Shown one piece after another: positions 10,984 to 20,175 of a stretch of 64,000 bases of DNA. Source of the DNA: Peromyscus leucopus. Taxonomy: Eukaryota > Chordata > Mammalia > Rodentia > Cricetidae. The notes beneath the pieces are model-generated. The model was not told the DNA's origin and made no database searches. It saw only the letters and a program-made list of their open reading frames with translations. Where the stretch lies: NCBI RefSeq assembly GCF_004664715.2, contig NC_051083.1:95794161-95858160 (forward strand). The letters are read 5' to 3'. Position 1 is the first letter of the stretch. Every line of letters starts with the position of its first letter. The translations under genes and the position numbers were made by a program.

Positions 10984-11016
<33 letters not shown>
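10973..11016. repeat. (CA)n microsatellite with gcac start
   Basis: Three gcac units and one variant followed by about 15 CA units. Confidence 0.95.
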
Positions 11017-11019
<3 letters not shown>

Positions 11020-11570
11020 TGAAGCAAACCCCGTACTGACTAGGAACAAAAGGACGGAGGAAGAGCATGGAATGGCAGGTTTAAATCTTCTTCCTAAACC
11101 TGGGCAATTTTCCCCTGAGAACAGATCTGGGGACCTGTGTAATACAAGGTACATATGTGTTGGGGTGAGGGTTAGAGTCGATGTGAGAAAGCACAGGTTG
11201 GGAGTGATGTTTTTATGGCGATTAACAGAAGGTGTGTGGTCTCCAAGCATGTCACTAGATCTCACCTTATTTGGAAGAGCCACCTGCTGTCTTCCACACA
11301 AAGCTCCTTCCCATTTTCCAGCTCTATTTTCAGTTGGAGGTGGGAGTGGGGAAAGGGAGGATGCAGGATGGAACATGTGGGGATGATTTCTTTACCCATT
11401 TCTTTTCTCTTTTTCCCTTGACGAGTTTAGGTGGCAACATGGGATGCCAGCTAATGCAGAAATACCGATTCAAGGGTGATTACTGAACCATTACTAAGAA
11501 GGCTTAAGTAACAATGGACACAAAGCATTTTTTTCTCAGTCTTTTCTATTTTACCTTTTGTTTCTGTTTT
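11017..11570. other. unassigned sequence
   Basis: Overlapping open frames of 149 (minus) and 104 (plus) codons cover this stretch, but the minus frame runs through the CA repeat and neither shows a known family. No repeat is recognised. Confidence 0.35.
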
Positions 11571-11647
11571 TGTAGTGCAAGGGACTAAATCCAGGGCCTG
11601 TGGATTGCCAGGAAAACACTTTACCACTGAGTTACCTACCCTCGGCC
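11571..11647 (-). mobile_element. ID-like SINE
   Basis: Antisense ID head: ggactaaatccagggcctg and ccactgagttacctaccc. The upstream T/C-rich stretch would be its tail. Confidence 0.65.
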
Positions 11648-12194
11648 CTGGTTCTTTTGAATTGCTTTAAGTGGGTGGTAGATGATTCCTCCAAGTGAGC
11701 AATTTGGAAACAGAGCTGAAGGCCAGCTCTCTGGCTTTTGCCCACATATTATTAGTCAGTAAATTCTGTCCACAGTTGGTTCCCTCCCTCAATGTGTCCT
11801 TGCTCTCTCTGTGCTTCTCTGTGTTGAGAAAGGAACTGCAATATGTTAATTCCAACTGAGGTGTAGCTTGGGAAGGCTGAATGTATCACCTCTTCCAGGG
11901 AGATTTGCATTTTAATAAAAACTAGTACTTCTTCAATCACTGGAATTCACAGAGGAGGGGAACTACTCAGGCATATTCTAGTGAGCAAAGATGTTTTCTC
12001 CATCCCTTGAGCAAAGGAGGTTTCTGCTTCTGTTTCATCACCCACATCACGGGAATGATTGCATTATTAGTACCCTAGCCATGACATGATGATTGAATAA
12101 AATAATTAACAACTATAAAAGAATTTAGCAGGGTTTGGCATATCAGAGCTCCACAAAGATTAGATCTTTATTTCCCTTTCAATTTTTATTTTCT
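11648..12194. other. unassigned unique sequence
   Basis: Nothing recognisable. Confidence 0.4.
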
Positions 12195-12275
12195 ATTCTG
12201 CTCATGATTAAACCTGGAATCCTTGTGCATGCTAAGTATATGCTCTACCACTGAGCTTCTCTCCACCCAGATGTT
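12195..12275 (-). mobile_element. ID-like SINE
   Basis: Antisense: ttaaacctggaatccttgtg, gctctaccactgagcttc. Confidence 0.65.
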
Positions 12276-12518
12276 TATCTTATACGACTTGTTCATGATG
12301 CCAGCCCTGACAAAACCCATATCCTTGCCCTATATGCTGATAGGCCTGGACTACCGAGTGTAAGCTGCATCTCCAAGAGCACAATGAGCTAGAGAAGGTC
12401 TAGAGAAGTAATCATCTTGGAATCAAGGGCTGTGAAATCACAGAGCCTTCAAAAGATTGCTTTTCTTTAGTGGAAAAAGGTAGAGAGGATGCCATGAAAA
12501 TTCGCTATTTAATGCATG
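12276..12518. other. unassigned sequence
   Basis: Nothing recognisable. Confidence 0.35.
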
Positions 12519-12862
12519 TAGGAAACAGTATAATATACTGCTTAAGGATTTAAGAGTCTGGAGTTTGAATCCTGACTGCTCTACTTACCAGATTTTATTT
12601 CAGATTTTTTTATGTGTATGTGTGTATCTCTCCCTGTATATGTATAAACCACATATGTACAAGTTCCCTTGGAAGCCAGAAGAGGGCACTTGATCTTCTA
12701 GAGTTGGTGTTATACATAGTTGTAAGATGCCTGCTCTTAATTACTGAGCCATCTCTGCAGCCCCTACTTACTAGCTTTTTGACCTTAGAGATGTCATTGA
12801 CCATTTCTGAGCCTCAGTTTCTACAACTTCAATGGTCGCATCAAAACCTTAAGGGTTAAATA
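12519..12862 (+). mobile_element. MIR SINE split by a B3 insertion
   Basis: The left part (gaaacagtataatatactgc to ctgctctacttaccag) and the right part from 12768 (cttactagctttttgacctt, ctgagcctcagtttctacaa) are consecutive blocks of one sense MIR. The interruption is the B3 at 12601-12766. Confidence 0.75.
12601..12766 (-). mobile_element. B3-type SINE inside MIR
   Basis: Antisense blocks ggaagccagaagagggcac, tctagagttggtgttatac and ctgagccatctctgcagccc. It breaks the continuity of the flanking MIR. Confidence 0.85.
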
Positions 12863-12925
12863 AGACTTGAATGTAAACTGTACAGCCCAGACTCTTGGAC
12901 ATGTGTGTTTAAAAAGTTTTAGATT

Positions 12926-13008
12926 GGCTGGGCCTGATGATGCACAATTTCAATTCCAACACTCAGAAGGCAGAGGCTACAAAGTGAGAACCTGTCTCAA
13001 TTCCACCC
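12926..13008 (+). mobile_element. B1 SINE, internally deleted
   Basis: Head (ggctgggcctgatgatgc) and end (gagaacctgtctcaattcc) of B1 with most of the body missing. Confidence 0.65.
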
Positions 13009-13025
13009 CACAAAAATATGTAACC

Positions 13026-13160
13026 ATGGTTGGAGAGATGGCTCCATGGTTAAAAGTAGTCTACTCTTCCAGAGAATCTTAGTTTGATTTCCAGCTCCCA
13101 CGTGGCAGCTGACAACATCTGTAATTCCAGTTCTAGATACTGAGGGATAACTTAAAAACC
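13026..13160 (+). mobile_element. B2/B3 SINE fragment
   Basis: Sense: ggttggagagatggctcc, cttagtttgatttccagctc, catctgtaattccagttc. Confidence 0.75.
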
Positions 13161-13189
13161 ACAATATACTGGATAAAATTCTTAGTTAT

Positions 13190-13312
13190 TGGGCCAAGTG
13201 TGGTGGCACACATTTTTAATCCAGACACGTGGGAGGCTGAGGCAGGTGCATTTGTGTGAGTCAAGGCCACATTGATCTTCTACTATGTAGTGATACCCTG
13301 TTTTAAAATACA
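13190..13312 (+). mobile_element. B1 SINE, diverged
   Basis: Sense: gggccaagtgtggtggcac, gtgggaggctgaggcagg, ctactatgtagtgataccc. Confidence 0.75.
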
Positions 13313-13385
13313 AACATCTTCATAATTTTCCCTTAGCTAGATGAACAGTAACATAGGAAGCACTTAGGCATTCGTTTTTTAATTT

Positions 13386-13605
13386 TTAAAAGACTTATTT
13401 AATGTGTGTATGTATTTAGTTTACATGTATGTATATTTGTGCATCATGTAAGTTCCTGGTGCCCATAGAGGTCAGAAGAGGGCATTAGATCCCCTGGGAT
13501 TGGAGTTATATATGGTTATAAGCTACCATGTGGTTACTAGAAATCAATCCCAGGTCCACTGGAAGAACAAGTGCTTTAAACCACTGAGCCATATCTCTAG
13601 TCCAG
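13386..13605 (-). mobile_element. B3 SINE, near full length
   Basis: Antisense: aaaagacttatttaatgtg, ggtgcccatagaggtcagaa, cccctgggattggagttat, accactgagccatatctc. Confidence 0.88.
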
Positions 13606-13674
13606 GGGATCCAGTTTCAAAAGTTATTTGTTTATTTGTTTTTTATTTTTATGTACACAGTTGTTTTGCCTCTA

Positions 13675-14186
13675 TATTAGTTACTTTTCTGTTGCTGTGA
13701 TAAAACAGCATGACCAAGGCAACTTATGAAAGAAAGCATTTAATGCTGGGCGCACGCCTTTAATCCCAGCACATGGGAGGCTGAGGCAGGTGGATCTCTG
13801 TGAATTTGAAGCCAGCCTGGTCTACAAAGCGAGTTCCAGGAAAGACACAAAGATACACAGAGAAACCCTGTCTCAAAAAAAACCCAAAAAACAAAAACAA
13901 AAAAAAAGAAAGAAATAAAAGAAAGCATTTAATTAGGCTTAAAATTTTAGAGGGTTGAGTCCATCATTGTATGGCAGCAAGCAGCAAGAATGTTGGCTAG
14001 AGCATCTGAGAGCTCATATCTTGATCCACAGCAGGAGACAGAAAGAACTAAGTATAAGTGGTGCCAGTCTTTTAAAATCCCAAAGCCCACTTCCAGTGAC
14101 ACACCTCCTCCAACAAGGCTACATCTTCTAATCCTTCCCAAGGAGTTCCACTAACTGAGGACCATTTGCATTTAAACCACCATAGT
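13675..14186 (+). mobile_element. hAT-like rodent element (URR1-type) split by B1
   Basis: Begins ttagttacttttctgttgct and continues gataaaacagcatgacca; after the B1 it resumes gaaagcatttaattaggc and ends with the acctcctccaacaaggctac and ttaaaccaccata blocks typical of this element. Non-coding and non-autonomous. Confidence 0.75.
13745..13919 (+). mobile_element. B1 SINE with target duplication
   Basis: Sense B1 with an A-rich tail, inserted in the URR1-type element. Target duplication agaaagcatttaat at 13731-13744 and 13920-13933. The head is shortened. Confidence 0.93.
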
Positions 14187-14370
14187 CTACATGTGTGTTT
14201 ATATGCCACAGTGCATGCCTGATGTTGACAGAGACCTGAAGAGGGTATCAGATCCCCTAGAACTGGAGTTACAGATGTTTCTTAACACCATATATGTTCT
14301 GGAATTGAACTGGGGTCAACTTGAAGAATAGCCAGTGCTTTTAACTGCTGAACCATCGCTGTAGCTTCAC
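14187..14370 (-). mobile_element. B3 SINE
   Basis: Antisense: gatcccctagaactggagtt, tctggaattgaactggggtc, ttttaactgctgaaccat. Confidence 0.82.
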
Positions 14371-14499
14371 ATCTGTGGTTTTTGAGGGTGATGTCTATGA
14401 GGTAGTGTATCTTACCTATGCTGTTTCCTGGCCTTGCTTTACCTGGTTAAGCTCATCTTTAGTGTCATCTTGATACTGCTTTCTCAGAAAAGACTTTGC

Positions 14500-14905
14500 T
14501 GCTTGTAGCTTGAGTTTTCCTGTGTCTACCAGGCTCCTGCAGTTGCTCAGACCCAAGTAAACACACAGAGACTTATATTACTTATAAACTGTTTAAACTG
14601 TTTATTACTTATAAACTGTATGGCTGTGGCAGGCTTCTTGCTATCTAGTTCTTATATCTTAAATGAACCCATTTCTATAATCTATACCTTGCCATGTGGC
14701 TTATGGCTTACTGGTATCTTTACATCTTCTCATGGCGGTGGCGGCTGGCAGCATTTCCTGACTTCCCAGAATTCTCCTCTCTGCTTATCCCACCTATACT
14801 ATACTTCCTGCCTGGCTACTGGCCAATCAGCATTTTATTTATCAATCAATCAGAGCAACCCATTCACAGCACACAGAAAGACATCCCCAGCAACGGATAA
14901 CCCAG
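14500..14905 (-). mobile_element. solo LTR, family A-related, reverse
   Basis: Read on the minus strand it contains gattggccagtagccaggc with a CCAAT-box complement, then a block equivalent to aattaatagaaatgggttca in other copies, and gtctctgtgtttacttgg near its 3' end. The same order occurs in the plus-strand copies at 6000 and 44666. No target duplication was found. Confidence 0.65.
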
Positions 14906-15225
14906 AAAGACTCCATCATTTGGTGAAATATTTGTCTTCTATCCTAATTAGAATAATTTTATGAGTCTTTCATATAGTCATATTCACTAGCACAGGGGCA
15001 GTGACCTGTGGCTTAAATCCATCCCATTTTATTTTGTAAAACAAAAATGTACTCACACACAGCTATAGCTGTTAATCTACATATCATCCATGTCTTATTT
15101 CATGCTATAATAGTAGATTTGAGAAGTTTAATTTTTAAAAGATCATATGGACTAAAAACTAAAAGTAATTATTATGTGTCCTTCTATGGAAAATGTTTGT
15201 CAAGCCCTGGCTAGCACAAAGATAT
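14906..15225. other. unassigned A/T-rich sequence
   Basis: Nothing recognisable. Confidence 0.35.
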
Positions 15226-15450
15226 TCAACAGATAATTATTTTATGAACATCTATTATTTATGTGTTTAACATTTACAGTAGCACTCACTACTGTCAAAC
15301 ACTGTTCTAAGTGCCTTATACATATTAATTCATTTCTTATAACAACCTGATAACTATTTTCATGTTAGGAGAGATAATGGGAGATAGAGATATTTAGTAA
15401 TGTTACACAATATCACAGATGTTGTAAAGGTTATAAAACTCAGGCATTCA
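15226..15450 (-). mobile_element. MIR SINE
   Basis: Antisense MIR: cactgttctaagtgccttat, tattaattcatttcttataa, ataatgggagatagagatat and the following block that corresponds to the loss of a tRNA head. Confidence 0.65.
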
Positions 15451-15452
15451 TC

Positions 15453-15722
15453 AGATATAATGCACCATGCCTGTAATTATAACACATGGGAAGTGGAGAC
15501 AGAAAGATTGGGAGTTTCAGGACAGCCTTGGGTCATAGCAAGGTTGAAGGTAGTCTAGGCTATGTGAGAGCCCATCTCAATGAAGAGAAAAGAAAAGGGC
15601 AAGTACAATACCACATTTGACAGTCCAAGGCTGGAGGACCAGGACTTCAAGGTCATACTTGACAATGTAGTGAGTTCAAGGACAATCTGGGACACATGAG
15701 ATCCTGTCTAAAACCAAACAAA
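15453..15722 (+). mobile_element. B4/B1-like SINE pieces
   Basis: Two partial sense copies or one rearranged composite: ccatgcctgtaattataac to gagagcccatctcaatg, then caaggtcatacttgacaatg to gagatcctgtctaaaacc. Confidence 0.6.
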
Positions 15723-15838
15723 ACAAAATTCATGGATGTTTAGTGAGGCTCCAGAATCCATGCAGTCAATTATGTGTAAACAGACCATGATCTGGCATAG
15801 TTGTTCTGATGTTCTCACGAGAGACTTGCTCAGTGGTT

Positions 15839-15855
15839 TGGGGGGGGGGCGGGGA
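15839..15855 (+). repeat. poly(G) tract
   Basis: Ten or more consecutive G followed by cgggg. Confidence 0.85.
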
Positions 15856-15962
15856 AGAAGGATTGATGTGGTCAAAGCAGCAAAAGAGAGAAGACAGCTA
15901 CCTGCACACAGCCCCTAGCACTTGACTAATGTCAAGAAGATGTTTAAAATTGTCAAAGTCAG

Positions 15963-16102
15963 CCGGGTGGTGGTGGGGCATGCCTTTATTCCCAGCACTT
16001 GGGAGTCAGAGATAGGCGGATCTCTGTGAGTTCAAGGCCAGCCTGGGCTTCAGAGTGAGTTCCAGGAAAGGCGCAAAGCTACACAGAGAAACCCTGTGTC
16101 AA
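15963..16102 (+). mobile_element. B1 SINE, young cricetid type
   Basis: gccgggtggtggtggggc to gagaaaccctgtgtc, with the ggaaaggcgcaaagctacac segment. Its tail is the AAAT microsatellite that follows. Similar aaaattgtcaaag / aaaatggtcaaat sequences before the B1 and after the whole block suggest the original target duplication. Confidence 0.92.
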
Positions 16103-16105
16103 AAA

Positions 16106-16160
<55 letters not shown>

Positions 16161-16161
16161 A
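16103..16161. repeat. (AAAT)n microsatellite, left part
   Basis: About 14 aaat units in the tail of the B1; the tract resumes at 16649 on the other side of a solo LTR. Confidence 0.95.
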
Positions 16162-16648
16162 TGTAGTGGTATTGTGTTCCACGAAATATTGTGCACCCTA
16201 ATAAACTTATCTGGTGTCAGAGAACAGAACAGCCACAATATTAAACATAGAGGTTAGGCAGTGGTAGCACATGCCTTTAATCCTAGAATTCCAGAGGCAG
16301 AGATCCATCTGGATTTCTGTGAGTTGAAGGCCACACTGGAAACAGCCAAGCATGGTGACTCACACCTTTCATCCCAGGAAGTAATGGCAGGAGGCAGAAA
16401 GGTATTCAAGGCATGAGGATGAGGAACTATAGCCTTGGTTAAGCTTTCAGGCTTTCAAGAAGTAGTTCAGCTGAGATCCATTTGGATGAGGACTCAGAGG
16501 TTTCCAGTCTGAGGAAACAGGATCAGCTGAGGAATTGGTGAAGTGAGGAAGCTGTGGCTTGTTCTGCTTCTCTGATCTTCCAGTGTTTACCCGAATACCC
16601 AGCTCCAGGTGTGTTTTATTAATAAGATCTTTTAAGATTCATGTTACA
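16162..16648 (+). mobile_element. solo LTR, same family as the TGFBR1-bearing provirus (plus orientation)
   Basis: Sense copy of the LTR found at 18892 and 20733: tgtagtggtattgtgttcca at the start, cctaataaacttatctgg, agagaacagaacagccac, two SINE-like modules (gtagcacatgcctttaatcc and ggtgactcacacctttcatc), gaaacaggatcagctgagg and an end ttcatgttaca. It sits inside an AAAT tract, so the 6-bp duplication (aataaa-type) cannot be resolved uniquely. Confidence 0.85.
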
Positions 16649-16663
16649 AATAAATAAATAAAA

Positions 16664-16958
16664 TGGTCAAATTAGAGCACAATCAGGCTTTCCACAAAGC
16701 TGCTGGAACTAAGTACATCTTCAGCCAAAGCTGCTGGAACTAAGTACATCTGCCAAACCAAGTTGGGGCTGTTATTATCTACTTACCTGTGATTGGTTAG
16801 CACAGTTGATAAAAACTTTGGGTCACTCTGAGAGTATACCAGCTTCTTCTAACTATCCTTTCTTCTGCTATAGCTCGCTATCATCAATGTCTCTAATCAT
16901 AAAAGGGGACAGTAACAAATGACTGGTTTGGGACAAATTTGCCCCCTCTTCTGAAAAA
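16664..16958. other. unassigned sequence with a 31-bp tandem duplication
   Basis: A 26-base segment starting caaagctgctggaactaagt occurs at 16695-16720 and again at 16726-16751 without a mismatch. The rest is unassigned. Confidence 0.6.
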
Positions 16959-16959
16959 A

Positions 16960-16982
16960 ACAAACAAACAAACAAACAAACA
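16960..16982. repeat. (CAAA)n microsatellite
   Basis: Five to six caaa units. Confidence 0.9.
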
Positions 16983-17189
16983 GGCCCAGGAAATACAGAG
17001 GTTGTGCTAAGCACTCCCTCTTCCTGTTCCTGTACTGGTTAGGTTATATCCCAGCTGTGAGCAGGGAAAGCAACAAATGCTATTCAATGCAGTTATGGAG
17101 CCAACATCCTATCCTGGATCGTGAATAAGTCCTTGCTCTTGGCTTGGCTTTTTTATTGCATAATAGAATTGTTTGTTAAGAATTAGGAG

Positions 17190-17362
17190 ACTGCTGGGTG
17201 GTGGTGGCGCACGCCTTTAATCCCAGCACTTGGGAGGCAGAGGCAGAGGCAGGTGGATCTCTGTGAGTTTGATGCTAGCCTGGTCTACAGATTGAGTTTC
17301 AGGACAGCCAGGACTGTTTCACAGAGAAATCCTGTTCCAAAAAAAAAAAAAAAAAAAAAAAA
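17190..17362 (+). mobile_element. B1 SINE with target duplication
   Basis: Sense B1 with a 25-base A tail; target duplication aagaattaggag at 17178-17189 and 17363-17374. The body has gacagccaggactgtttcac, so it is not the ggcgcaaagc subtype. Confidence 0.94.
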
Positions 17363-17374
17363 AAGAATTAGGAG

Positions 17375-18124
17375 GCCTTCATGTGACTGTGTGAAAGGGG
17401 CCAGCAGATGCACAAAGCTCTGAAAGGTATGAAGAGTCAGTGCTCCTCTTCTTAGCAGGGCTACAACATCCCGGGATTCTATATTGATATTGGGATCATG
17501 GTACTGGGAATTGGGCCAGAACACACTGAGAACTTCTGAGCTTGAAGACAAAGAAGAGTCAAAAGTCACCAATCAGGAGGAAGCTGAAGATGAGATGTAG
17601 GTAAACAGTCCAACAGAAACACCATTGTCAATGAGTACACCAAAGGGACAGAACTGGGTCAGGTCTCTGCAAAACCAGTCACAAAAACAAAACAAGAACT
17701 CAAAAAAAAACCAAAACTTCACTACATGGTGAGACCCTGTCTTAAACAAAACAAAACAAAAAGAAGCAAACAAAACCTTTCAGGAACAGAGGCCAGAGCA
17801 GTCCTTTGACAGTGTTGCAGAAGCCCTTTATGGGTCTCTTGGCCTTCCCTTTGAGCAAGATTCCCTCGCCATCACTAGTATCACCAAAAGGAAGTGGCAC
17901 AGTGAAGTAAAGAAAAGTATAGACTCGAGCATCTGACTGTCATCCTCGATCACCAATGAGTCTTGCTTGTCAGCTGTGTGACTGCTGGGTGGTTACTGAA
18001 TTTACCTTCATAATTATTTCTACATATGCAAAAGGTAAGCAATGCAATTTATGTCCACTGTATTGGCTTAGTTAGCAAGAAGCAAATGAAGTATACATAA
18101 ATGAAATACTTTTTAGTGTTATCT
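17375..18124. other. unassigned sequence with coding-like stretches
   Basis: No repeat is recognised. One plus-strand frame is open and acidic just before the stop near 17600 (…NQEEAEDEM), and another reads SFDSVAEALYGSLGLPFEQ from about 17807. The compositions look protein-like, but the frames are interrupted and I recognise no family. A decayed processed pseudogene is possible. Confidence 0.3.
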
Positions 18125-18335
18125 CTTTTTTTTTTGTTCATATGTGTACCTGTGTGGGTTTATGTTCATTCACATAGGAGCCCAGGGAGACTAGAAGAGG
18201 GTGCTGGATTCCCTGAAACTGAAGTTACAGGAGGTGGTTGTGAGCCACCAGGTGGGTGGGTGTTGGAAATTGAATCTGGGTCCTATACAAGGGTAGTAGG
18301 TTTTATTAAATGCTGACTCATCCTTTCAGCCCCTA
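18125..18335 (-). mobile_element. B3 SINE
   Basis: Antisense: ggagcccagggagactagaa, ttccctgaaactgaagttac, gttggaaattgaatctgggt, ctgactcatcctttcagccc. Confidence 0.85.
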
Positions 18336-18699
18336 GCATTATTTTTTAAAGGCCATTAAAAGGTAAATGTAAACCAACTCCAAGCATACTACTCATACTC
18401 ATGAAATCCCTAATCAGGTGTCCTGAGCACAAGGCTAGGGTGGTATTATGCCACTGTTCCTGTGGCTAGCTTTGCAAAGGCCACCACTGCTCTGTCCAGC
18501 TGGCAGCAGGGTGCAGGCAAGTGAAATCTGTCCTTGATCCTGTCTTTCCAAGAGGATTTTCTGTTTCCCAACAACATGTATTCATCTAAGTATGCAGACC
18601 GTGCTAACCTGAGCTTGTGGAGAGAAAAGCTGCTGACACTGACATACAAATAGAACTGCTGGAGCATTGTCTCCCACTGCCAAGAACCATCAGAAACGC
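18336..18699. other. unassigned unique sequence
   Basis: Nothing recognisable. Confidence 0.4.
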
Positions 18700-18870
18700 T
18701 GGGGAAGGGAGCTCAGCTGATAGAGTGCTTCCCTAGCATGTATGGAACCCTGGATTCCATCCAGCATGATGGCATGCGCTCATAATCCCAGCATTTGAGA
18801 GGTAGTAGCAGGAGAATCAGAAATTTAAAGTCATTATTTCCTATATAATTGAGTTCTAGGCCAGTCTGGG
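18700..18870 (+). mobile_element. B4A-type SINE, left part (split element)
   Basis: ID-like head (ggaagggagctcagctgata, gagtgcttccctagcatg) and B1-like body up to ggccagtctggg. The remaining end (gggtaacatgaaatcctgtc) is found at 21795-21830, about 2.9 kb away, because of the nested insertions in between. Confidence 0.85.
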
Positions 18871-18891
18871 GATGATGGTTTGAATGAGAAT
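18871..18891 (+). mobile_element. hAT-like element, left stub (split by the provirus)
   Basis: gatgatggtttgaatgagaat is the start of the element that resumes at 21436 with gagaatggccttcatagg. The last six bases are the provirus target duplication. Confidence 0.8.
18886..18891. repeat. 6-bp target-site duplication, left copy
   Basis: gagaat, repeated at 21436-21441 immediately after the other LTR. Six-base duplications are typical of class II (ERVK-like) integration. Confidence 0.9.
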
Positions 18892-19399
18892 TGTAGCAGG
18901 AATTTTAAAAGTTCTTATTCATAAAATCAAACCTGAGGCGAGTTATTGGGGTCCATGCTGGTAGATCAGAGAGACAGAACAAGCCACAGCCATCTCACCT
19001 TGCCAATTCCTCAGGTGGTCCTGTTTCCTCAGACTGGAAGCTTCTGTGTCCTCATCCCAATGGCTCTCAGCTGAACTGCTGCTCCAAAGCCTGAAGCTTA
19101 ACTAGCCAAAATACTTAACCAGCCAAATGCCGCTAGTTTCTGGTCCTCACGCCTTATATATCTTCCTGTTTTCTACCACCACTCCCTGGGATTAAAGGCT
19201 GGCTTTCTGGGATTAAAGGCGTGTCACCATGCTTGGCTATTTCCAATGTGGCCTTGAACTCACAGAGATCCAGAGGGATTTCTATCTCTGGAATGCTAGG
19301 ATTAAAGGTGTGAGTGCCACCATTTTCTAGCCTTTGTATCTAGTGGCTGTCTGTTCTCTGACCCCAGATAAATTTATTAGAATACACAATACCACCACA
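18892..19399 (-). mobile_element. 3' LTR of the provirus
   Basis: 508 bp, tgtagcagg… to …accaccaca on the plus strand (TG/CA on either strand). On the minus strand the order is: AATAAATTTATCTGG near the start, SINE-like segment, TATA motif (gatatataaggc) at 19152-19163, a GT-rich splice-donor-like AAGGTGAG at about 18996, and GAATAAGAAC close to the 3' end as the likely polyadenylation signal. Confidence 0.93.
19152..19163 (-). promoter_or_regulatory. TATA motif in 3' LTR
   Basis: gatatataaggc on the minus strand, the only good TATA match in the LTR and identical to that in the 5' LTR. From the 3' LTR it would drive transcription out of the provirus into the flanking B4/unique DNA below 18892. 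Confidence 0.6.
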
Positions 19400-19413
19400 T
19401 CTCCTCTCTTTTT
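19400..19413 (-). promoter_or_regulatory. polypurine tract
   Basis: AAAAAGAGAGGAGA on the minus strand, directly abutting the 3' LTR. Its position and all-purine composition are those of the plus-strand primer in reverse transcription, and they fix the direction of the element. Confidence 0.85.
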
Positions 19414-20175
19414 GTCTAAAATTAAAAAAAGCTTATAACTAATACAAGAAAAAACTATCCAATAAGTATATACAATATATACAGCCAAAAATTACATTAA
19501 TGATGTCTAGTCCATTAACATTTGACAGATTCAGATAAAAACTCCATTATATATAGTAACAATGTCCAGTCCAGTAACATCTGATAAACTCAGACCAAAA
19601 AGTTTTCATTACTTATCTTATTTAAAACAAGTAGTTCCTTTTTAAAAGTAGATTCCATAGTCTCCCTTTTTTTTCTTATCATATCCATATTTTTCTCTTT
19701 TTTCTTTTCATAATAGATTCATTAGTCTACCTTTTGTCATTTTTATATCTTCCCCTTTTTCTTCAGTGTAGATTCAGTGATCTACCTATTTATCCTATTA
19801 TTTCTTTATCTTTTTTCTCAGAGTAGATTCGATGATCTATCTCATATCTATATTCTCTTTTTCTTTTTGCTTTCTAGGGGTAAAGATATCTTTAGGGAAT
19901 CTTGAAAAGAAAATTTTGTGATTAATCATCAAGTCCTGTATCGTTTGTCCAGTCTCTGCATAATAGGAAAGTTCAGGGCTTGTCACAAGTCCTTGCTCAA
20001 GTAAGTAGTCTGTCAGGCTGGATCATCTCAACTAGTCCTCTCGAAATTGTCCTGACCAGTTTGTAGTCCAAAGCCGATTTTTCCGTGGTGTTAATCAGCT
20101 TAATGGCTTTATCATAGTCCATGTGGAATCATCTTTGTGGATCCTGTCATCTTTTTGAAGATTTCAAAGTCACTG
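19414..20175 (-). mobile_element. provirus internal region, non-coding 3' part
   Basis: About 760 bp between the captured gene and the polypurine tract. No coding frame of note. It holds two arrays of degenerate tandem units: two copies spaced 59 bp (starting 19503 and 19562, atgtctagtcc / atgtccagtcc) and four palindrome-like units at 19648-19840. The stretch 19850-20170 is not recognised; it may be the ancestral non-coding body of the element. Confidence 0.6.
19648..19840 (-). repeat. four spaced palindrome-like units
   Basis: Units start at 19648, 19713, 19768 and 19823 (spacing 65, 55, 55). The clearest is gtagattcagtgatctac (19768-19785), an imperfect inverted repeat gtagat…atctac. They are separated by pyrimidine-rich (T/C) spacers. 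Function unknown; a retroelement transport, packaging or termination structure is conceivable. Confidence 0.7.

Noticed and set aside
10927..11376. 149-codon minus-strand frame
   Set aside because: Its C-terminal part translates the CA repeat; no family, and a competing plus-strand frame covers the same DNA.
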